Below are positions 41,629 to 52,600 of a stretch of 64,000 bases of DNA, in pieces. Origin of the DNA: Verrucomicrobiota bacterium (GTDB lineage Bacteria > Verrucomicrobiota > Verrucomicrobiia > Limisphaerales > PALSA-1396). The stretch's first letter is position 1; every line of letters begins with the position of its first letter. Below the pieces are notes generated by a model that worked only from the letters and a program-made list of their open reading frames with translations, was not told the DNA's origin and searched no databases. The translations under genes and the position numbers were made by a program. The DNA lies in contig JACQFP010000042.1 in NCBI GenBank assembly GCA_016200005.1, positions 62,001 through 126,000 on the forward strand, read 5' to 3'.

Positions 41629-44571
41629 TTATTTGGCGGTGGTCTCACGCAAACCACCTTGCACAAGAAAAGCCAGCAGGTCCGCCGCTTCCTGGGCGGT
41701 GAGCGAGGCGAGTAATCCCTCGGGCATCATGGAGAGCGCGGATTCGCGGGATTCCTTTACGTCCGCCAGTCGGATCATGTGATCGGTCAAGGATTCATCC
41801 CGCAACACGAGTTCATCGGCGGTGCGCTTCAGCACGAAGCCGGTCAGTTCCGTTCCATTGCGCAGGGTGACCATGGTGGTCTTGAATTCCGGCGCGATGA
41901 CTTTGGAGGGATGCAGAACTTGATCCAGGGTCTGGGCACGATCGTATTTGCGGCTTAACTCTGTCAGTTCCGGACCGAAGGCGCGTCCCACGCCACGGCA
42001 AACGTGGCAACGCGAACATTGGGCGGCACCAGCGAAGAGTTCCTGACCGTGGGTCGCATCGCCGCGCAGGGCGAGGATCGTTTGCGGATTGATGGCCGCG
42101 CCGAGCACCTGTCGGCGTTGATCGGGCGGCAGGAACCGCTGGAACAGATCGCGCACGAGAGCGTTCGTGTGGTCGAACGCGGCCCGCGGAACGCGAATGT
42201 TGGAATCAACGGTGAGCGAATTCGCCAATGCCAGCGCGCCGTTCATGGTGGCAAGCAATTGCGCCGTGTCGTTTTGCTTCAGCGCTGCGTCGATGTCCGT
42301 GTCGAGTTTGACCGTCACGGCCTCTGTGTTTGTTGCGGGGAGCGATCGAATCCAGTCACCGACGAGGCGCATGCCGCGCTCGTCCACCAACCGGGAGCCG
42401 ATGTGCGGCATGTGGCCGGCGCCTTCAGTGCTGATGCGATACACGAGCACTGATCGGAACGGATCACCGGGCGCGATGATGCGCGCACCAATCAGGCCGG
42501 AGTCACCGCGCGTCGGTTTCTCGTCGAGGGCGCGCCATTCGCCGGGCGGCTTGTCATAGTGCAGGAACATCGGGACGGCACCGCCTCCGTTGAAACGGTG
42601 ACAACCCGAGCAATTGATGTGCAGCCAGGAGCGGGCGCGCTGGTCGAGCGGCTGGCTGGCAGCGTAAGGATCGACCAAAAAACGTTGCTCAGACGAAGGC
42701 GGCGGATCCTTGACGCGGAGAATGCCGAGATGGGCCAGGCGCTCCAGTTCAGTGGCGACGGACTCAGTTGCGTTTTCGATTGCTGATGCTTGAACTTGCT
42801 TCCGGCGGTCGTCACCGAGTTGAAGCCAGTTAAATGACAATGTGTCGCCTGCCCAACATTGATGACACCGGAGACATTCAGCGCGACCGAGAAAACGCCA
42901 GCGGATTTCACGTCGTCCACCTGGCGCGCCGGGGTCCGTCATCGCGAATACATCGTTGGTGCCCTCGGCGGGGACGAGTTCTGCGTCGGTCTGTTCCTTG
43001 TTCCAGCGAAACGTGTAGGCGTTCCACGCCTGACCCTCGAAATGCAAGAGTTGCGTTTCAATTCGCCGCGCGCTTACGGGTTTGCCGCGTTCCTGTTCCA
43101 GCGTGAGCGTGCGCGTAAAGACGGTGTTGGATGGCCAGTCCCACATTTTTCCGGCGATGGTCTGGCGGCCATCGGCGGTGACGATGACATTCGTGCCTGG
43201 CACCGCGACGAGCCGCTCCGCGCCGGCGTAATCACTCCACATTTCCGCTGCTGGTCGATACGCGACGACGCCGGGCGCAGGCGTGAGCTTCGCGGCATCA
43301 CTGAACACGCCCGTCTCGCTCAAGCGGCGCGGGAAAGCGACATTCGCGGGAGGTGCAGTATTTGGCGTAAGCGCATAAAGGCCGCCGTGGTAATCAAGGA
43401 TGAGCAATTCACCGGTGGCGTCTTCGGTGAATGAGACGGGCTGCAACGTGGTGTCGCAAAGTTCCTCAACCGACTCAAGTTTGTCACCTTGGTTGCGCAG
43501 CGCCCAGAATTTGCCCGTCTCCCAATCGCCGTAGATGTAAGCGCCGCGCAGCTTCGGCAATCTGGTTCCACGATAGAATCGCCCGCCCGTGATGCTCGCA
43601 GCCTCGCTGTGAGGATGCGCGATCATCGGTGGCAGGATGGGTCCTGGTCCCTGTCTTTCATCCGTCCGCACGCGAGTATTGGGTCCTTCAGTGATGCTCC
43701 AACCGTAATTTCCGCCGCGTTTCACACGGTAAATCATCTCCCACTGGTCCCAGCCAACATCGCCAACCCACAGCGCGCCGTCGGGGGCGAAACTCATGCG
43801 CCACGGATTGCGCAACCCAAACGCCCACACTTCGGGCCGCGCGCCCGGCGTCGTGCGAAACGGATTATCTTGCGGGATGGAATACGCATTCGTTCCGTCG
43901 GAACGGTCCGCGTCGATGCGCAGGATGCTGGACAGCAAGTCACTGATGTCCTGACCGGTCTTGCGTTTGCCGTCGGGCGGGTCGGGATCATCGCCGTCGC
44001 CCGTGGAGATGTAGAGGAAGCCATCCGGCCCGAACGCCAGCGTGCAACCGTTGTGGCCGCCGCTCAACCAGCGAATCATCGGGCGCTCGCTGGCGGGGTC
44101 AATCGTGGGCGGGTTGAGGGAGGAAACGGTGAACCGCGAAACATAAGCGCCGTCGGGGCGGCCGCCGGGTTCGTTGTAGTTGATGAGAATAAACCGGTTG
44201 GTTGCAAAGCCCGGGTGGAAGGTAAAGCCAAGAATATTCTCGAAAGGCTGATGGTGTTTTTTCAGATCGATCACCAGTTCGGGCTGCGAGCCGTTTGAGC
44301 GCGTGTCGAACGACCAGATTCTTCCACCCTGTTCCGCGACGAACAGTCGTGTTGAACCCGGCAGGAAGGCGAAGTCCACAGCGTTTTCGAAATTGATCGA
44401 CGCGTATAGGCGCTCCACCGAGCAGGGTGCAGGCGGATTGGGAGAGCCGATGACGCGGTTGGATGTCCACGGCTCCCGCGCAACCAGCGCGGGCAGGGCA
44501 CAGCATGACGCAGCAAAGCCCGCTCCAAATCTCCACCAACAATTCAGCCTGGGTCGCGAAGAGTGAATCAT
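41629..44571 (-). CDS. Exported sugar dehydrogenase-like propeller with three heme motifs
   Basis: A 980-residue protein. The signal-like segment (WWRFGAGFAASCCALPALVA) is at 12-31. Residues 50-400 form a six-bladed PQQ glucose/sorbosone dehydrogenase-like propeller (FVAEQGGRIWSFDTRS, GGHNGCTLAFGPDGFLYIST, PEVWAFGLRNPWRMSFAPDG). Heme c motifs C-LR-CH (about 605), C-SG-CH (about 690) and C-SR-CH (about 880) follow. By family it oxidises a sugar or alcohol and hands electrons on through its own cytochrome domains. The ATG at 44569-44571 starts just before the signal; 10 bp separate it from the upstream aminotransferase, suggesting one operon. Confidence 0.88.
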   Translation of the reverse strand: MIHSSRPRLNCWWRFGAGFAASCCALPALVAREPWTSNRVIGSPNPPAPCSVERLYASINFENAVDFAFLPGSTRLFVAEQGGRIWSFDTRSNGSQPELVIDLKKHHQPFENILGFTFHPGFATNRFILINYNEPGGRPDGAYVSRFTVSSLNPPTIDPASERPMIRWLSGGHNGCTLAFGPDGFLYISTGDGDDPDPPDGKRKTGQDISDLLSSILRIDADRSDGTNAYSIPQDNPFRTTPGARPEVWAFGLRNPWRMSFAPDGALWVGDVGWDQWEMIYRVKRGGNYGWSITEGPNTRVRTDERQGPGPILPPMIAHPHSEAASITGGRFYRGTRLPKLRGAYIYGDWETGKFWALRNQGDKLESVEELCDTTLQPVSFTEDATGELLILDYHGGLYALTPNTAPPANVAFPRRLSETGVFSDAAKLTPAPGVVAYRPAAEMWSDYAGAERLVAVPGTNVIVTADGRQTIAGKMWDWPSNTVFTRTLTLEQERGKPVSARRIETQLLHFEGQAWNAYTFRWNKEQTDAELVPAEGTNDVFAMTDPGAPGGRREIRWRFLGRAECLRCHQCWAGDTLSFNWLQLGDDRRKQVQASAIENATESVATELERLAHLGILRVKDPPPSSEQRFLVDPYAASQPLDQRARSWLHINCSGCHRFNGGGAVPMFLHYDKPPGEWRALDEKPTRGDSGLIGARIIAPGDPFRSVLVYRISTEGAGHMPHIGSRLVDERGMRLVGDWIRSLPATNTEAVTVKLDTDIDAALKQNDTAQLLATMNGALALANSLTVDSNIRVPRAAFDHTNALVRDLFQRFLPPDQRRQVLGAAINPQTILALRGDATHGQELFAGAAQCSRCHVCRGVGRAFGPELTELSRKYDRAQTLDQVLHPSKVIAPEFKTTMVTLRNGTELTGFVLKRTADELVLRDESLTDHMIRLADVKESRESALSMMPEGLLASLTAQEAADLLAFLVQGGLRETTAK

Positions 44572-44581
44572 CACGTTGGGG

Positions 44582-45934
44582 CTATCTCTTCGCCAGTTCG
44601 GCTGCGTGTTTTTGGATCTTGCGAATGGCGTCGGCGATCTGGTCCATGTCGTCGCGCGGCCCGAGCAGCATGTTCTGTGTGAACCAAACGGCTTCTTCAC
44701 AGACCTTGTCGTTTTGCGGACAGTGCTGTGCCTGCTCGAGCCATTCCTTCATCCGCTTCTCGCCATAGATTCTGAGGAAGTGCGGGTTCTTCGCGAGACC
44801 TTGGACGTATTCGCCTTTGTTCATCGTGCCGTAGCCACTGGAAGCGGGAACGCCTTCAGCGCTCAGCGCTGCGATGAACTTCGCGCGGTCCAGCCCGGCG
44901 AACTGCGCCTTGTCGTAGCGGAACATGAAGAGGTGATAAGCACTGCGCGTGACACCGGCATAAAGCTTTGCGGGTCGGACGCCGGGGATTTGGTTGAGCA
45001 GTTTCGTCAGATGATTGGCGTTGTCAGTGCGACGCTGGGTCTGCTGGATGACGCGGGTCATCTGGGCAACGAGCAGGCTGCCCTGAAACTCCGTGAGGCG
45101 CAGGTTTGATCCGCGGGTGCCGGAACTTGTGAAATTGACGCCGCCGAGCTGCTTGGCGCGGCCCTGGTTGTGGAAACTCGAGCAGGCCTCGGCGAACTGG
45201 TCGTCGTTTGTAAGGATGGCACCGCCTTCGCCGGAATTGAGGTTCTTGCTCGCCTGAAAACTGAAGCAGCCTGCCAGACCCCACGCACCGACTTTGCGCC
45301 CGCGCCACTCGGCGAGATGCGCCTGACAGGCGTCCTCGACGACCGGCAATTTATGCTTATTGGCAACCTCGAGAATTTTGTCGAGGTCTGCTGGCGAACC
45401 GCCGATATGGACAGGCAGGATCGCCTTGGTTTCCTTCGTGATCGCCGCCTCGATCTTGTCCGCGTCGATCTGGAAACTTTCGAGGTCCGTGTCCACGAAG
45501 ATGGGCAGCGCGTAGTTCAGCACGATGACGTTGTAGGTCGCGACGAACGTGTATGGCGGGAGGATGACTTCGTCGCCGGGGCCGAGGTCCATTGCGCCGA
45601 ACGCCGTGTAGAGCGCACTCGTGCCGCACGACGTGGCGACGCAATGTTTCGCGCCGGTCAACTTCGCGTAAGCCTCCTCGAACCGCGCCACGGCTTTGCC
45701 GCTGCCGCGATACCAGTGCCCGCTGTGCAACGTGTCGTGCAGCGCCTTTTCCTCGGTTTCGTCATATACCGGCCAACCGGGAAAACCGCCCGGGTGCGCC
45801 TTGGCTCCGCCGAGGATGGCGGGTTTGCTGCCCGCCTCCGCGCCGCGGGCGATGTGCGGCAACCCCAACGCCACACCCGCGCCAGCGATTGAAGTGTTGC
45901 CGATGAACTGCCGGCGATTCATTTCATTTTTCAT
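44582..45934 (-). CDS. Tat-exported DegT/DnrJ/EryC1 aminotransferase
   Basis: A 450-residue PLP-dependent sugar aminotransferase-like protein. The N-terminus MNRRQFIGNTSIAGAGVALG is a twin-arginine signal followed by PHIARGAEA. The fold I motifs are present: TSCGTSALYTAFGA near 101, EDACQAHLAEW near 200, and Lys230 in FSFQASKNLNSGEGG that would bind PLP. Most of the family is cytoplasmic and makes amino sugars, so the export signal is odd; co-export with a folded, PLP-loaded enzyme is what Tat would allow. It sits between two secreted enzymes. Confidence 0.88.
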   Translation of the reverse strand: MKNEMNRRQFIGNTSIAGAGVALGLPHIARGAEAGSKPAILGGAKAHPGGFPGWPVYDETEEKALHDTLHSGHWYRGSGKAVARFEEAYAKLTGAKHCVATSCGTSALYTAFGAMDLGPGDEVILPPYTFVATYNVIVLNYALPIFVDTDLESFQIDADKIEAAITKETKAILPVHIGGSPADLDKILEVANKHKLPVVEDACQAHLAEWRGRKVGAWGLAGCFSFQASKNLNSGEGGAILTNDDQFAEACSSFHNQGRAKQLGGVNFTSSGTRGSNLRLTEFQGSLLVAQMTRVIQQTQRRTDNANHLTKLLNQIPGVRPAKLYAGVTRSAYHLFMFRYDKAQFAGLDRAKFIAALSAEGVPASSGYGTMNKGEYVQGLAKNPHFLRIYGEKRMKEWLEQAQHCPQNDKVCEEAVWFTQNMLLGPRDDMDQIADAIRKIQKHAAELAKR

Positions 45935-46063
45935 CGTCGTTCTCCCGCTGCTCGTGGGTTCATTCAGATATGATGACCGCTTTTCAATCAAACTCAATCC
46001 GATCCGCGCGCGAATTCTAATAACCGGATCGTTCCGTGAGGCGCAAAAATATTCGCCGCCTGG

Positions 46064-47449
46064 CTAACGGACTTTCTCAACCAAACGCGCTACTGCGCCT
46101 GCGATTCGCTCTTCGATGTCCGGGCACCAGCGGCTGGCGGGAAGGCCATACACCTCGAACGCTCCCGCCTGATAACCACCCTCCTCCCAAAGCCGGCGCG
46201 ACGGAACATAAGCCATGACATCATTCGCGTACCCGTTCACCCAAGTGCTCGAACCGTATTCCTTCTTAAAGCGGAGGGCGTAATCCACACAAACCTCGCC
46301 ACCGAGCGCGATCCAAAGCTGGTCAGTGCCGAGCCTCCAGACTTGGACTGGATATTCGGGATAACCGCGTACGAAAGTTTTGCCGGTGGCCAACTCAGAT
46401 GACAACCGGCGCGCCCAGCGAGCGCGGTAGTCGGTGCCCTTGCCCAGTGTTTCCAATTCGTCCTTTGTTGGCTGCTGACCGAAGTCCAGCGGGATGAATT
46501 CGAACGCTGCGCGAAACCTCGGCGTCACCGGCCGCATCGGTTTTTCGAGGACGACTTCCACTGCGGCGGCGAGATTCTCGCCGAGCTTTTGGCAAAGCTC
46601 AACCGTGCCGCGCGGCACGGCACTTTGATCGCTGCCGCAACCCTGGAAGAACATGGCCGCTGCTTCCGGATGTTTTGCTTCGAGCGCGCGTTGCGTCACG
46701 CCCGCGTAGTCGGCGGAGTAGAGGTAATTCTGCGTGAGGGCCGAGGTGTGCGCGGCATAACCGAAAACGACGGTGCGCAACTTCCCGTCCGGCGAACGCA
46801 CGGCGAGAACGGGCACCGCGAAATCCGAAGGACCCTTGGGTGATTCACCACGGCGCAACAGCTCCGCAAGCTTGCCCTCGTCATTCGTGCGGCGGTTCAT
46901 GGCGAAGGTCGCCTTGCCTTCGCCTGCCCAGAGGGTGGCGGGACGTTTTGAATCGAGGGCCTTGCCGATGGTTTCGAGGATCGTCGTTTCCAGCCAGACC
47001 GAATACTTCGCGATGAGCGCCCGCTGCGGGTCGTCGAGCGGATAAATGTCCTGGAGCGCATCTCTGAGCACCGGCCCGGAATGGGTGTGGGAAGTTGCGA
47101 ATCTGATCTGACTGCGCTTGAGGCCATGAAGCCGATCCAGTTCGCGGCAGAGGTCATCGTAAAGCCACTTCGGAATGCCCACGAGATCAGCGGTGACGAG
47201 AACGGCTTTGCCGCCGTCAGACACTTCGAGCGCAAGCACCTTGATCCACAAATCATCCAGCGTGCCCTCGGCCGGTTTGGTGCGCGACGCGAACCCTCCC
47301 ATCCAAATGAGTTCTTTGGGTGTGATCTTTGCCTGAGCGGTGCCGAAGCTCCAAGTCGCCTTCTCACCCGCGTGGCCCGTGCTCGGGGCCACCATTAGAC
47401 TGAAAATTAAACCGACAGTGCTGACGTAACGCATAACTTCAATTCGCAT
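46064..47449 (-). CDS. Secreted ceramidase-like protein
   Basis: A 461-residue protein with a signal peptide (VSTVGLIFSLMVAPSTGHA). It has the neutral ceramidase N-terminal fold: FGTAQAKITPKELIWMGGF at 35-53, IRFATSHTHSGPVLRDAL with the zinc-type His pair near 115, and VFGYAAHTSALTQNYLYSAD near 232. It shares the fold with 32818-34392 but is not a close copy. The substrate may be an N-acyl sugar or amide. It precedes the aminotransferase by 129 bp on the same strand. The ATG at 47447 or the one 15 bases downstream could be used. Confidence 0.85.
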   Translation of the reverse strand: MRIEVMRYVSTVGLIFSLMVAPSTGHAGEKATWSFGTAQAKITPKELIWMGGFASRTKPAEGTLDDLWIKVLALEVSDGGKAVLVTADLVGIPKWLYDDLCRELDRLHGLKRSQIRFATSHTHSGPVLRDALQDIYPLDDPQRALIAKYSVWLETTILETIGKALDSKRPATLWAGEGKATFAMNRRTNDEGKLAELLRRGESPKGPSDFAVPVLAVRSPDGKLRTVVFGYAAHTSALTQNYLYSADYAGVTQRALEAKHPEAAAMFFQGCGSDQSAVPRGTVELCQKLGENLAAAVEVVLEKPMRPVTPRFRAAFEFIPLDFGQQPTKDELETLGKGTDYRARWARRLSSELATGKTFVRGYPEYPVQVWRLGTDQLWIALGGEVCVDYALRFKKEYGSSTWVNGYANDVMAYVPSRRLWEEGGYQAGAFEVYGLPASRWCPDIEERIAGAVARLVEKVR

Positions 47450-47520
47450 TTCGCGAACCGCAGTTTACTTCGGCCAAAGTTTAACGCCAGCGAGTTCGAT
47501 CAAACAACGCCGGAAGCGAA

Positions 47521-47593
47521 GGAGCGCGGACCGCCGAGTCCGCGGGGAGCTTGGTTCGGAATTGGAACACGCGGACTCGGCGGTCCGCGCTCC
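47521..47593. repeat. 73-bp BIME-like element, perfect 24-bp arms
   Basis: Arms at 47521-47544 and 47570-47593 are perfect reverse complements. Each starts with GGAG and folds on its own (GCGGAC-cgccga-GTCCGC). It lies in the gap between the ceramidase-like start and the beta-helix stop. Confidence 0.85.
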
Positions 47594-47601
47594 GCACCAC
47601 T

Positions 47602-49461
47602 TCACTGCACTCCTACGCGATAAAAATACGGCCCGCGGTTGGTCGCGCTTGCGTCCGTGTAGGTCTTCGTTCCCGCCGCACCCGCGATGTTCGTGGCGAT
47701 GGATTGGAACGGCGGCGCGTTGCCGAGATTGGTCGCGCGCTCCAGCCAATAGCTTCGTGTGGAAACGCTTTGCCACGTCACGTTCAAGCCGAATGCGGTG
47801 TTCGTGGCAGTGACCATCCGGAGCACGGACAGCGCGTTGGTGGGAATCGTGTCCGCCTTCCACTCCCGCCAGTTGTTCATGCCGTCATTGTCGGAATCAG
47901 TGAAATCCACAGAACCGTCGGTTGGCAGGCCATGGTGTTGCGCCCAGGCGTAGGAAAGCACCGAGCGTGGCGTTTGAAACTCATAAGCGCCCATGTCCGC
48001 CGTGCCCGCTGCGATGCGCGGATTGCCGTCCAACTCGGTGTTGGTCGTGACGTAGCCATTCTTGCCTGCGTTGATGCAGGGGGAATTGGATTGAAGACGC
48101 AGATTGCTCCAAACGTTGGTGTCCTCGAACAACGGCTCGTCCGCGATATTGCCTAGGCCGGGAGGCAACGGGGTTGTGCAGGAATAGGTGAGGCTCGAGT
48201 ATTCGTTGCAGTTCGGGTTGTTCGTAGCGTAATTGTAATAGACAATGGAGTTGTAGATACTGCTTCCCGCCGCTCCACCAGCGGAGAAAGCCGAATTGCC
48301 CACCAGCGTACAGTTCACGAGTGTCCCAGAACACGCTCCGCCGCCGTTGCTCGCCGAATTACCAGTCAACGTGCAATTGTTCAGTTGTGCAACTAAGGAC
48401 GACCCGACAGACACCCCACCGCCACAATCGAAAGCCAAATTGCCGCTCAACGTGCAATTGTTCAGCGTGCCGGAACTTGCCCCGCCACCATTCCTGGCCG
48501 AATTGCCGGTCAACGTGCACTTGTCCAAGGTGCAGGAACTCGCTCCGCCACCATCTCCGGCCGAATTGCCGATCAAGGTGCAGTTGGTGAGGTTGCTGTA
48601 CCTCGCCCCGCCTCCATCTCCGGCCGAATTGCCGGTCAAGGTGCAGTTGTTCAGCCAACTACCATACGAACCACCGCCAGCCATGGCCGAATTGCCGGTC
48701 AACGTGCAGCCATTTAGCGTGACATAACACGCCCCGCCCCCAAACGTGGCGTACGAATTACTGCTCAAGGTGCAGTCGGTTAGCGCGCCATAATATGCTC
48801 CACCGCCATCCACAAGGACCCAGTTTCCGCTCAACGTGCAGTTACTCAACGTGGCCCAATATGCCCCGCCGCCCCATCCAGCCCAATTACCAATCAGTGC
48901 GCAGTTCTTCAGTATGCCAGAATAGGCGCCACCACCAAAGAGATCTGCCGAATTATTAATCAGCGTGCAGTTGGTGACGACACCGCTTGACTCGCACCAC
49001 ACTCCCCCACCGCACCGCTCCGTATTCGGGAAATAAACATTCCGGGTGTAGCCGTTGGTCAGAGTGAACCCGCTCAATATCGCATTCGTTCCTACATACG
49101 CGCACCTGATCGCGCCTTCGCTGTACTGGTTAATGCCAGGCGAGGGCTGGCCGGTGATAAACGTCACCAACGGCCCATTCAGGCTCCGCACCAACAGCGG
49201 CTTGTCAATCGCCACCCGGTTGGTCATCGCCCCATACACCGCCCGCCCCCCGCTGACATACACGCCGTTGGTGACCACGATTTCGTCTCCGGCGCCGGCC
49301 ACATCCACCGCATCCTGAATATTCGTCGCCGCCGTCGGCCAATTGGTGTAAGGCGGCGTGGGGCTGGGGCTATTCAATTCCACGTAACGCGTGACGGCGG
49401 CGGCGTTCAGGGTGAACATGGCGAGCATCGCCGGAATCGCTTTGCGGAATTGTGCTTTCAT
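47602..49461 (-). CDS. Secreted right-handed beta-helix protein
   Basis: A 619-residue protein with a signal peptide (KAIPAMLAMFTLNAAAV). Residues 30-110 read as the first helix turns of a pectate-lyase-like or choice-of-anchor Q protein (AATNIQDAVDVAGAGDEIVV). About twelve short turns follow, each near CTLTGNSA-x-x-GGGA with Asn/Cys ladders, typical of parallel beta-helices. A terminal DMGAYEFQ segment then leads to a beta-sandwich of the thrombospondin-calcium type (DFTDSDNDGMNNWREW) near 535. No catalytic residues can be picked. Probable surface or glycan-binding role. Confidence 0.85.
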   Translation of the reverse strand: MKAQFRKAIPAMLAMFTLNAAAVTRYVELNSPSPTPPYTNWPTAATNIQDAVDVAGAGDEIVVTNGVYVSGGRAVYGAMTNRVAIDKPLLVRSLNGPLVTFITGQPSPGINQYSEGAIRCAYVGTNAILSGFTLTNGYTRNVYFPNTERCGGGVWCESSGVVTNCTLINNSADLFGGGAYSGILKNCALIGNWAGWGGGAYWATLSNCTLSGNWVLVDGGGAYYGALTDCTLSSNSYATFGGGACYVTLNGCTLTGNSAMAGGGSYGSWLNNCTLTGNSAGDGGGARYSNLTNCTLIGNSAGDGGGASSCTLDKCTLTGNSARNGGGASSGTLNNCTLSGNLAFDCGGGVSVGSSLVAQLNNCTLTGNSASNGGGACSGTLVNCTLVGNSAFSAGGAAGSSIYNSIVYYNYATNNPNCNEYSSLTYSCTTPLPPGLGNIADEPLFEDTNVWSNLRLQSNSPCINAGKNGYVTTNTELDGNPRIAAGTADMGAYEFQTPRSVLSYAWAQHHGLPTDGSVDFTDSDNDGMNNWREWKADTIPTNALSVLRMVTATNTAFGLNVTWQSVSTRSYWLERATNLGNAPPFQSIATNIAGAAGTKTYTDASATNRGPYFYRVGVQ

Positions 49462-49544
49462 GCCTTGCTGCTTGTCAGGCTTGTCAGGTTGGGCTTTTGT
49501 AGCACCCGGCTTGAGGTTGTTCAAGGTTGAAGTTGTGGGAATTC

Positions 49545-49647
49545 GTAGCATCGAACGTGAGTTCGATCCATTTTCCGCTCATCCTTGGCGGTTTGGATTA
49601 CTGGAGCGTTAACTTGGAAGTTAGAGCGGACTTACGTCCGCTGCTAC
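49545..49647. repeat. 103-bp BIME-like element between two genes
   Basis: The left unit is GTAG (49545) then ATCGAAC-gtga-GTTCGAT. The right unit is inverted, ending CTAC (49647), with AGCGGAC-ttac-GTCCGCT read on the plus strand. They lie 3 bp after the stop of the 49651 gene and 84 bp before the beta-helix start codon. Confidence 0.75.
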
Positions 49648-49650
49648 GAC

Positions 49651-52600
49651 TTACCTCGGCCAGAGCTTTGCACCGGCGAGTTCGATCAGGTCCACTTCGT
49701 TGGCCGGTCCTGATGCAATGGGCGCGTTACGGTTCGCTAAATCAATTTCAAAACTGGTCTGATTATTTTTCGCGCGAATAACGAGACTGCCAACCTGTAA
49801 CGATTTGCCTTTGCAGAAAAGCACGTGCTGAGGTTGCCGGGCGGCATTGAATCGGATGAGGCACAAGTCGCCGTCGAACTGCACGCCGCTTTGCTTTTCG
49901 ACGAGCAAAGTTTCACCGGAAGCGGACTGGCCCTCGACGTTTCGGGAAAGGAAAACATCCCGGCGTCCGTCTGCGAGTTGTATTCCAACTGCGACCTCGG
50001 AATCGGAACGGGGCTTGCCCTGCGCGTCGTGAAGTTCCAGTCGGCGAATTGCAGCAAGGTGCGCTTTGGTTTCGTACGGTTCCAACACACCGATGAATGT
50101 GGATTGAAGCGGCGCTTGTTCCGCTCCAAGCCGCACGAGCAGGCTGGGAATCCAAGCATCCGCAGTACCGCCATAAAGTCCGACGGCGACCCACGCTTCC
50201 GCCAGTTCCACCTCTGCACCGCGAGTAAGGTCCGTGTGGCAGAGATGCACGTCGCTTGACGGCGGCAGGTATTTCAAATGGTCCTCGATTTTCCAATCCA
50301 CGCTCCAGCCTTCCGATGGTTTGGTGTCGCGTTTGAAGTTGCGCATCACCTGCCCGTAGCGCGTCTGTTCCACCGGAGCGAGTGAAAGACCCTGTGTCGA
50401 AACCTGGCCGAAGTGGCCGTGCAGGAAACGCGTATGCTCGCCCCCGCCCGCCACACGGAAAACATCAATGAGGTAGGAAACCTTTTCGGAAATGTCCACC
50501 AAAGCGACCGTCCGTTCGTATTGCCGTCCGCCGATCAACTTCGGTCCTGAGGCGCGCACGGCGCGAAACTGATTGCCGTCGAACCAGAGCGTCGTCTTCC
50601 CGGTGCCCGGCTTTGTGTTCTGCCCGTCCACCGCGACGGTGTTGTGAGCGGCGGTTTGAGTGTACCACACCGCACGCGGTGCGCTCCAACCGCCATATTG
50701 GACCGGCGGATAACCGAAGTCCGGCAACAGGTCCAGGCCCATGGCAAAAAGCCCGAGGTTCATGCCGTCGGCGTGGCCGTGAATTCCGCCGGAACCATAA
50801 TCGAGCCAGGCTGCGCGGGCATTCGTTCCTTCGCCGCTGCGCAGGATCGCCAGGCCCCACTCGGTTTTGTTCACGCTCGACAGCTTGATTTCCGCGACAC
50901 TCTCGGCGATGACCTTCGCCACCTTCGCTTGGAAGCTGGTTGGGGCGGCGGCGAACAAGTCGTACGGCAGACCGTCGGTCGAAGAGTTGTTCGCGCCGTG
51001 GATGACGCGAATGAAATCCTTGTCGCCCGTCGCTTCGAAAAGTTCCCACAGAAAAGCGTAGGCGGACGGGTTGATACCGGGATTCTTGGAGAACGCGACG
51101 CCAACGTAACCCGGGTTCTTTTCCGCAAACGAACCCGTGTCGCCGATGCGCGGGTAATATTGCCCCAGGCACCACGTGTCCAAATGAAACCGGTACATCG
51201 CCTGAAGCCGGGGATGGCGACGAATGGCTTCGCGGATGAAACCCGGATCGCTTCGCGCGTATCGGCCAAGCAGTTCGGCAATCTGCCGAGGTGCAATCAC
51301 CGAATAGCCAGCGATTCCTTTCTCTCCAGTGACACCGTCCACCGCGGTGGCCTTGCTAATGATTCCGTCGAGCATCGCCATGATCTCCGCACGATTGGCC
51401 GGCCAGCCCAGCACGGTGTGGATCGTCGTCATTGTCACGTCAGTCATTGGATAGTTCGACTCGATCTTCGGACGATGATCGAGTGTGTCTCGGAAGATTC
51501 GGTCTTCGATGTTGCGCTGAACATCCGCGAAAGAGGACTTGGAATTGGCGAGCTTGTGCTTCGCTGCTTTGGCCGAGAGGAATTTCATAAGTTCGGCATC
51601 GCGCGCCAATCCGTCGAAGACCGCGTCATAAGCCAGCGCGAGGTCGTGGACCTCGACACACGCATCATGCCAGGTGGAAACGTAGCCCGAGCGCGGCGCA
51701 CCCTCGTACATCACGCCCTCCTTGCCGAAGTCGAACGTCGGATAGAGATCAGCAACGCGATCGAGCAGCACCCCGGCCTTGTGCGCATACGCGAGGTCGC
51801 CCGTCGCCACGTAGGCGGCGGCCAGATTCCGGATACCGTTCACGATTCCCTGCTTCCACTGGCCGAAGATCAGATAGGCGTTGATGAAGCGCCAACGCTT
51901 CCCGTCCGCGACGTAACCCTCGCCGTCGTCCACACCAAATCGATGCAACGGATCGGAAGCATCCGGATGTTCCACGTTGAAGAGCAGCGAGCGGTCAGCG
52001 CGTTGCGGATCGAATACGTTGTTCTCGTTCAACCCAGAGCGGTAGAATTTCGCGAAATCATTTTTTGGAAACAGTTCGCTGCACCTCGGACAACGCATCT
52101 TCCACGGCTGGTTCAACGCGTCGGGCGCCCACTCGTACATCGGCACCGGCTTTTTGCAGGACGGGCAATGGCCGTCCGACCAGACCTGCCAGGCGCGTCG
52201 AATCGTATTGCCGAACATGAGATTCCACAATTCGTCGTCGGACAATTCCCTCCAAGGTTTTGCAGCAGCCACGAGCGAGTCGCGAATGTCCGCGGCCCAG
52301 GGGTAATCGCGAGCGTTGGCTCGCGCGCGGGCGACCAACTCAACCGGGAAAAACGCGCTGGCTGTTTTTGAGGAATTCCCCGAAGAAGAATTCCGCGCCT
52401 CGAACCGTTCAGCCGTAGCAGCCGACGTGAGTCGGCTCTGACTTGCTCCGAATGCAGATGGAGCGGACTCACGTCCGCTGCTACGCGTCGTTGGTGCGAG
52501 GTTTTCATCGAGCCATCGATAAGCTGCCTCGCGTCCGGCCTGCGGAAAGTTGTGCGGCCCATCGAACGACTGCCACGCGAGCGCGTTCGTTGCGCCGTAA

